Origin: DASSFZ01 sp035292585
Lineage (GTDB): Bacteria > Chloroflexota > Anaerolineae > Fen-1058
Direction of reading: 5' to 3'
Assembly (NCBI GenBank): GCA_035292585.1
Contig: DATDPU010000089.1
Span: forward strand, 100,559 to 164,558
DNA: 64,000 nt
Shown in pieces: positions 62,041 to 64,000 of this stretch (the stretch's first letter is position 1; every line of letters begins with the position of its first letter). Position numbers and translations under genes: made by a program. The notes below the pieces were generated by a model. The model saw only the letters and a list, made by a program, of their open reading frames with translations. It searched no databases and had not been told where the DNA came from.

Positions 62041-62234
62041 GCCCAACCAGCGCATGCAGCCGACCGCCTACCGCGCCGCGTTCTCAAGTACCCTGGCGCT
62101 TGCAGCGTGTCGTCGGGGAGAGTATACTTGCCGTCAGTCTCGTCCGGCCAACGGTGTAGCGGTGCGGTTGTCATTACTCGCCCGCTGCGTAGTCGGGCGC
62201 AACACGCCGGCGGCTGATGCGCGAGCCGTTGGGC
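62041..62234 (+). other. integron-type recombination site attC1
   Basis: Begins GCCCAAC (RYYYAAC) and ends GTTGGGC (GTTRRRY). Adjacent inner boxes GCGCATGCAGCCGACC and GGCTGATGCGC are complementary with an unpaired G on one side, the extrahelical-base architecture of attC. At 194 bp it is longer than most known attC sites. Confidence 0.8.
62100..62128 (+). promoter_or_regulatory. promoter-like sequence inside attC1
   Basis: TTGCAG (62100-62105), a 17-base spacer and TATACT (62123-62128), pointing into the next cassette. Confidence 0.6.
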
Positions 62235-62412
62235 GGCCCGCCGCGAGAAAGAGTCAAAGCATGCGGAAGAGTCACCGGTAGGTTTATCCGCAGAAGCGCG
62301 GGGTGAACCGTCTCGGGAAGGCTCCGCAGGCGTCACTCGCTGCCTGGCGGTCTGGCGGTTGAGCGGCGCAGCTCACCGGACAAGCATAAGCTGGCATGGG
62401 CTGAGGCGGGCC

Positions 62413-62535
62413 GCCCAACAACTCCATGAAGCCGACGTGCTACCGCTGGCAAATTTGGAGTCGCGCAGCGATTGGAGTATACTGAAGCAGGTTGAAATTC
62501 GCCCAAACGCACGCGGCTTATCTCGAACGTTGGGC
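62413..62535 (+). other. integron-type recombination site attC2
   Basis: GCCCAAC to GTTGGGC, 123 bp, different in sequence from attC1, 3 and 4. Inner boxes ATGAAGCCGACG and CGCGGCTTAT pair with an extra G and an extra A on one side. The preceding cassette (62235-62412) has no frame longer than a few codons. Confidence 0.75.
62455..62483 (+). promoter_or_regulatory. promoter-like sequence inside attC2
   Basis: TTGGAG (62455-62460), a 17-base spacer and TATACT (62478-62483). Confidence 0.6.
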
Positions 62536-62730
62536 GGCGCGGGTCTTCAGCGATTCTATTTTGGGGAGATATCACCGCGTGCCTCGTCTGAGAGTCCATA
62601 CGAACAGTCAGTGGTACATATCGCCCGCAGCGGTCAACAGCGACCCGGCCTGCGGTGAGCATTTAACAGCCGCCGCGTCACGGTGCGTAAACCGCGTTTT
62701 GAAAGGAAGGCACGGAGCCAGCGGTGGGCC
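62536..62730 (+). repeat. non-coding cassette body, copy 2
   Basis: Opens GGCGCGGGTCTTCAGCGATT and ends CGTAAACCGCGTTTTGAAAGG, colinear with copies 1 and 3 but diverged in the middle. Confidence 0.7.
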
Positions 62731-62925
62731 GCCCAACCAGCGCATGCAGCCGACCACCTACCGCGCCGCGTTCTGAAGGGTCTGGCGCTTGTGTTGCGTC
62801 TCTGGACGGAGTACACTTGCCGGTAGTTGCGTCCAGCCCGCTGTCGTTCGGGCTTTTCGGTCGCGCTTTGCCTGTGAAATAATCTCGCGCGTCACGGCGG
62901 ACGGCTGATGCGCGTGCCGTTAGGC
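62731..62925 (+). other. integron-type recombination site attC3
   Basis: GCCCAAC to GTTAGGC, 195 bp, clearly homologous to attC1 and attC4 (CAGCGCATGCAGCCGACC at the left, ACGGCTGATGCGCGTGCC at the right) with a diverged centre. Confidence 0.8.
62789..62817 (+). promoter_or_regulatory. promoter-like sequence inside attC3, upstream of the pentapeptide gene
   Basis: TTGTGT (62789-62794), a 17-base spacer and TACACT (62812-62817). A start near 62824 would give a leader of about 145 bases to the ATG at 62970. Confidence 0.6.
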
Positions 62926-62969
62926 GCACACGCCGTAGCCGCAAGGCAGAAGTCGAATACAACAAAGAT

Positions 62970-63623
62970 ATGGACGAGACACTTCGGGCGGTCATTCTTC
63001 TCTTAATCGGATGGGGTGTCGGCATCATTAGCGCCCTCCTCAATGATTGGCTACAGACGCGCCGGGAGAAACGCAAAACTCAAGCGGAACGAGAAAAAGA
63101 GATACGACACCGGCTCGTGGGCGATCTGATCCAGACATCAGAGGTAATGACCTATATCGAATCCGCGCGTGAGCGCGGCGAAGAGCCAGACCTAAGTCGG
63201 GCCAATCTCGCTTCCGTTGATCTGCGCTACAAGAATCTGCAACAGGTCAAGTTCTATCGTGCCAATCTGGATGGCGCGGACCTCAACGGCGCGATATTCA
63301 CAGGCGCAGACTTGAGCAAGGCATCATTGAAAGACGCCAAACTGTACGGCGCGCAGATGCAGAGGGTTAACCTGCTGGGCGCAAAACTGATCGAGGCACG
63401 GATGAAGGAAGCCGACCTCACAGCGGCCAACCTTGAAAGAGCCAGCTTGGAGAAGGCATACCTCAAGTCTGCAATATTGCGCGGAGCCGACCTGCATGAA
63501 GCCAATCTGGCTACTGCCGATCTGACTGAGGCAGATATGAGTGGGGCCAACCTGGAGAATGCTATACTGACCGATACGGTACTAACCGGTGCTATCATGC
63601 CAGATGGCACGGTTCATAGTTGA
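62970..63623 (+). CDS. cassette-borne pentapeptide-repeat membrane protein
   Basis: A 217-residue protein. One N-terminal membrane helix (LRAVILLLIGWGVGIISALL) is followed by a basic coiled-coil stretch (about 30-60) and then, from about residue 72, some 25 A(N/D)LXX pentapeptide repeats (LDGADLNGAIFTGADLSKAS) to near the end. Such repeats form a right-handed quadrilateral beta-helix; Qnr and MfpA in this superfamily protect DNA gyrase, but membrane-anchored members have no agreed role. It fills a cassette exactly, starting 45 bases after attC3 and ending 28 bases before attC4. No obvious ribosome site. Confidence 0.88.
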   Translation: MDETLRAVILLLIGWGVGIISALLNDWLQTRREKRKTQAEREKEIRHRLVGDLIQTSEVMTYIESARERGEEPDLSRANLASVDLRYKNLQQVKFYRANLDGADLNGAIFTGADLSKASLKDAKLYGAQMQRVNLLGAKLIEARMKEADLTAANLERASLEKAYLKSAILRGADLHEANLATADLTEADMSGANLENAILTDTVLTGAIMPDGTVHS

Positions 63624-63650
63624 CGTGCAGTGCGGCTCAACCACCTGCGC

Positions 63651-63843
63651 GCCCAACCAGCGCATGCAGCCGACCGCCTACCGCGCCGCGTTCCAAGTAT
63701 CTTGGCGCTTGCGTCGGGTCTCTTGGAGGTGTACACTGGCCGGTAGTCGCGTCCGGCCAACGGTGTAGCAGTGAGGTTGTCGCCACTCGGCTGCCGCGTG
63801 ACTGGGCGCAACACGGCGGCGGCTGATGCGCCAGCCGTTGGGC
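63651..63843 (+). other. integron-type recombination site attC4
   Basis: GCCCAAC to GTTGGGC, 193 bp, homologous to attC1 and attC3; inner boxes GCGCATGCAGCCGACC and GGCTGATGCGC with the same unpaired G. Confidence 0.8.
63709..63737 (+). promoter_or_regulatory. promoter-like sequence inside attC4
   Basis: TTGCGT (63709-63714), a 17-base spacer and TACACT (63732-63737). Confidence 0.6.
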
Positions 63844-64000
63844 GGCGCGGGTCTCCAATGATTCTATTTCGGGGAGATAGCACGGCGTGACTTGCCTGAG
63901 AGGCTATCCCTGCCGTCGGAGATAAGCTTACCTGCCAGGTTCCAGACACACCTCGCCGGAGGCGGTCATTCATGAGCCGCCGCGTCACGGTGCGTAAACC
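63844..64000 (+). repeat. non-coding cassette body, copy 3 (cut by window edge)
   Basis: Opens GGCGCGGGTCTCCAATGATT and reaches GTCACGGTGCGTAAACC at the window end, closest to copy 1. Its attC must lie just beyond 64000. Confidence 0.7.

Noticed and set aside
61993..62217. Short frames reading through attC (peptides such as QPAHAADRLPRRVLK)
   Set aside because: These peptides are translations of the conserved attC sequence itself and recur wherever attC recurs; no start signals or codon bias.

Overview
The window looks like a chromosomal segment from a member of the Chloroflexota, probably Anaerolineae/Caldilineae-like; this is inferred from gene content, not from a search. It is GC-rich and gene-dense. 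It carries a MoaD-MoaE fusion, a T-box leader, tandem LspA and site-2-protease paralogues, a GAF/PAS histidine kinase, and a Ser/Thr kinase-PP2C-FHA signalling cluster. Spacers are crowded with degenerate short tandem repeats, palindromes and MITE-like elements.

Layout. 1-10.3 kb, minus strand: 5' end of gyrA, a sensor kinase, a J-domain/coiled-coil protein, rpoC (no rpoB beside it), prfB with its programmed +1 frameshift, and ftsY. 10.4-14.5 kb, plus strand: a DPM1-like glycosyltransferase, moaC, moaDE, fabF, rnc. 14.5-20.8 kb, minus strand: yqeB, an MFS transporter, an RNase HI-like protein, a metallo-hydrolase, a 6S RNA candidate, and aspS preceded by a leader-peptide attenuator. 20.9-24.6 kb: nadC-nadA-nadB, the de novo NAD pathway. 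24.6-32 kb, minus strand: two glycosyltransferases, a phnDCE-type ABC importer and a lipoprotein. 32-45 kb: folC, lon, an ABC exporter, two M50 proteases, fprA, a CBS protein, a glyoxalase-II-like hydrolase and a TPR membrane protein. 45-55.5 kb, minus strand: threonine aldolase, a nitrilase-fold protein lacking its catalytic Cys, rluD, two lspA, a DksA/TraR zinc-finger protein, and an alaX-ileS pair behind a T-box leader whose specifier reads AUC (Ile). 55.6-61.6 kb, plus strand: kinase/beta-propeller, PP2C, J-domain/VWA, FHA, a small protein and an OmpR-type regulator.

61.8-64 kb is an array of four integron-type attC sites with no integrase in the window. Its cassettes include a pentapeptide-repeat membrane protein and a non-coding cassette present in three diverged copies. 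Each attC contains a TTG-N20-TAYACT promoter match at exactly the same spacing and pointing into the next cassette.

The strongest leads are: (1) the attC array with promoter-like sequences inside the recombination sites; (2) the aspS leader, where a leaderless 20-residue peptide rich in Asn, His and Asp codons precedes an intrinsic terminator, next to an AspRS that looks non-discriminating; (3) the Ile T-box before alaX-ileS, with a MITE and heptamer repeats inserted between the two genes; (4) intergenic repeat elements that have invaded reading frames and are kept as in-frame protein insertions; (5) the nitrilase homologue with Gly in place of the catalytic Cys.
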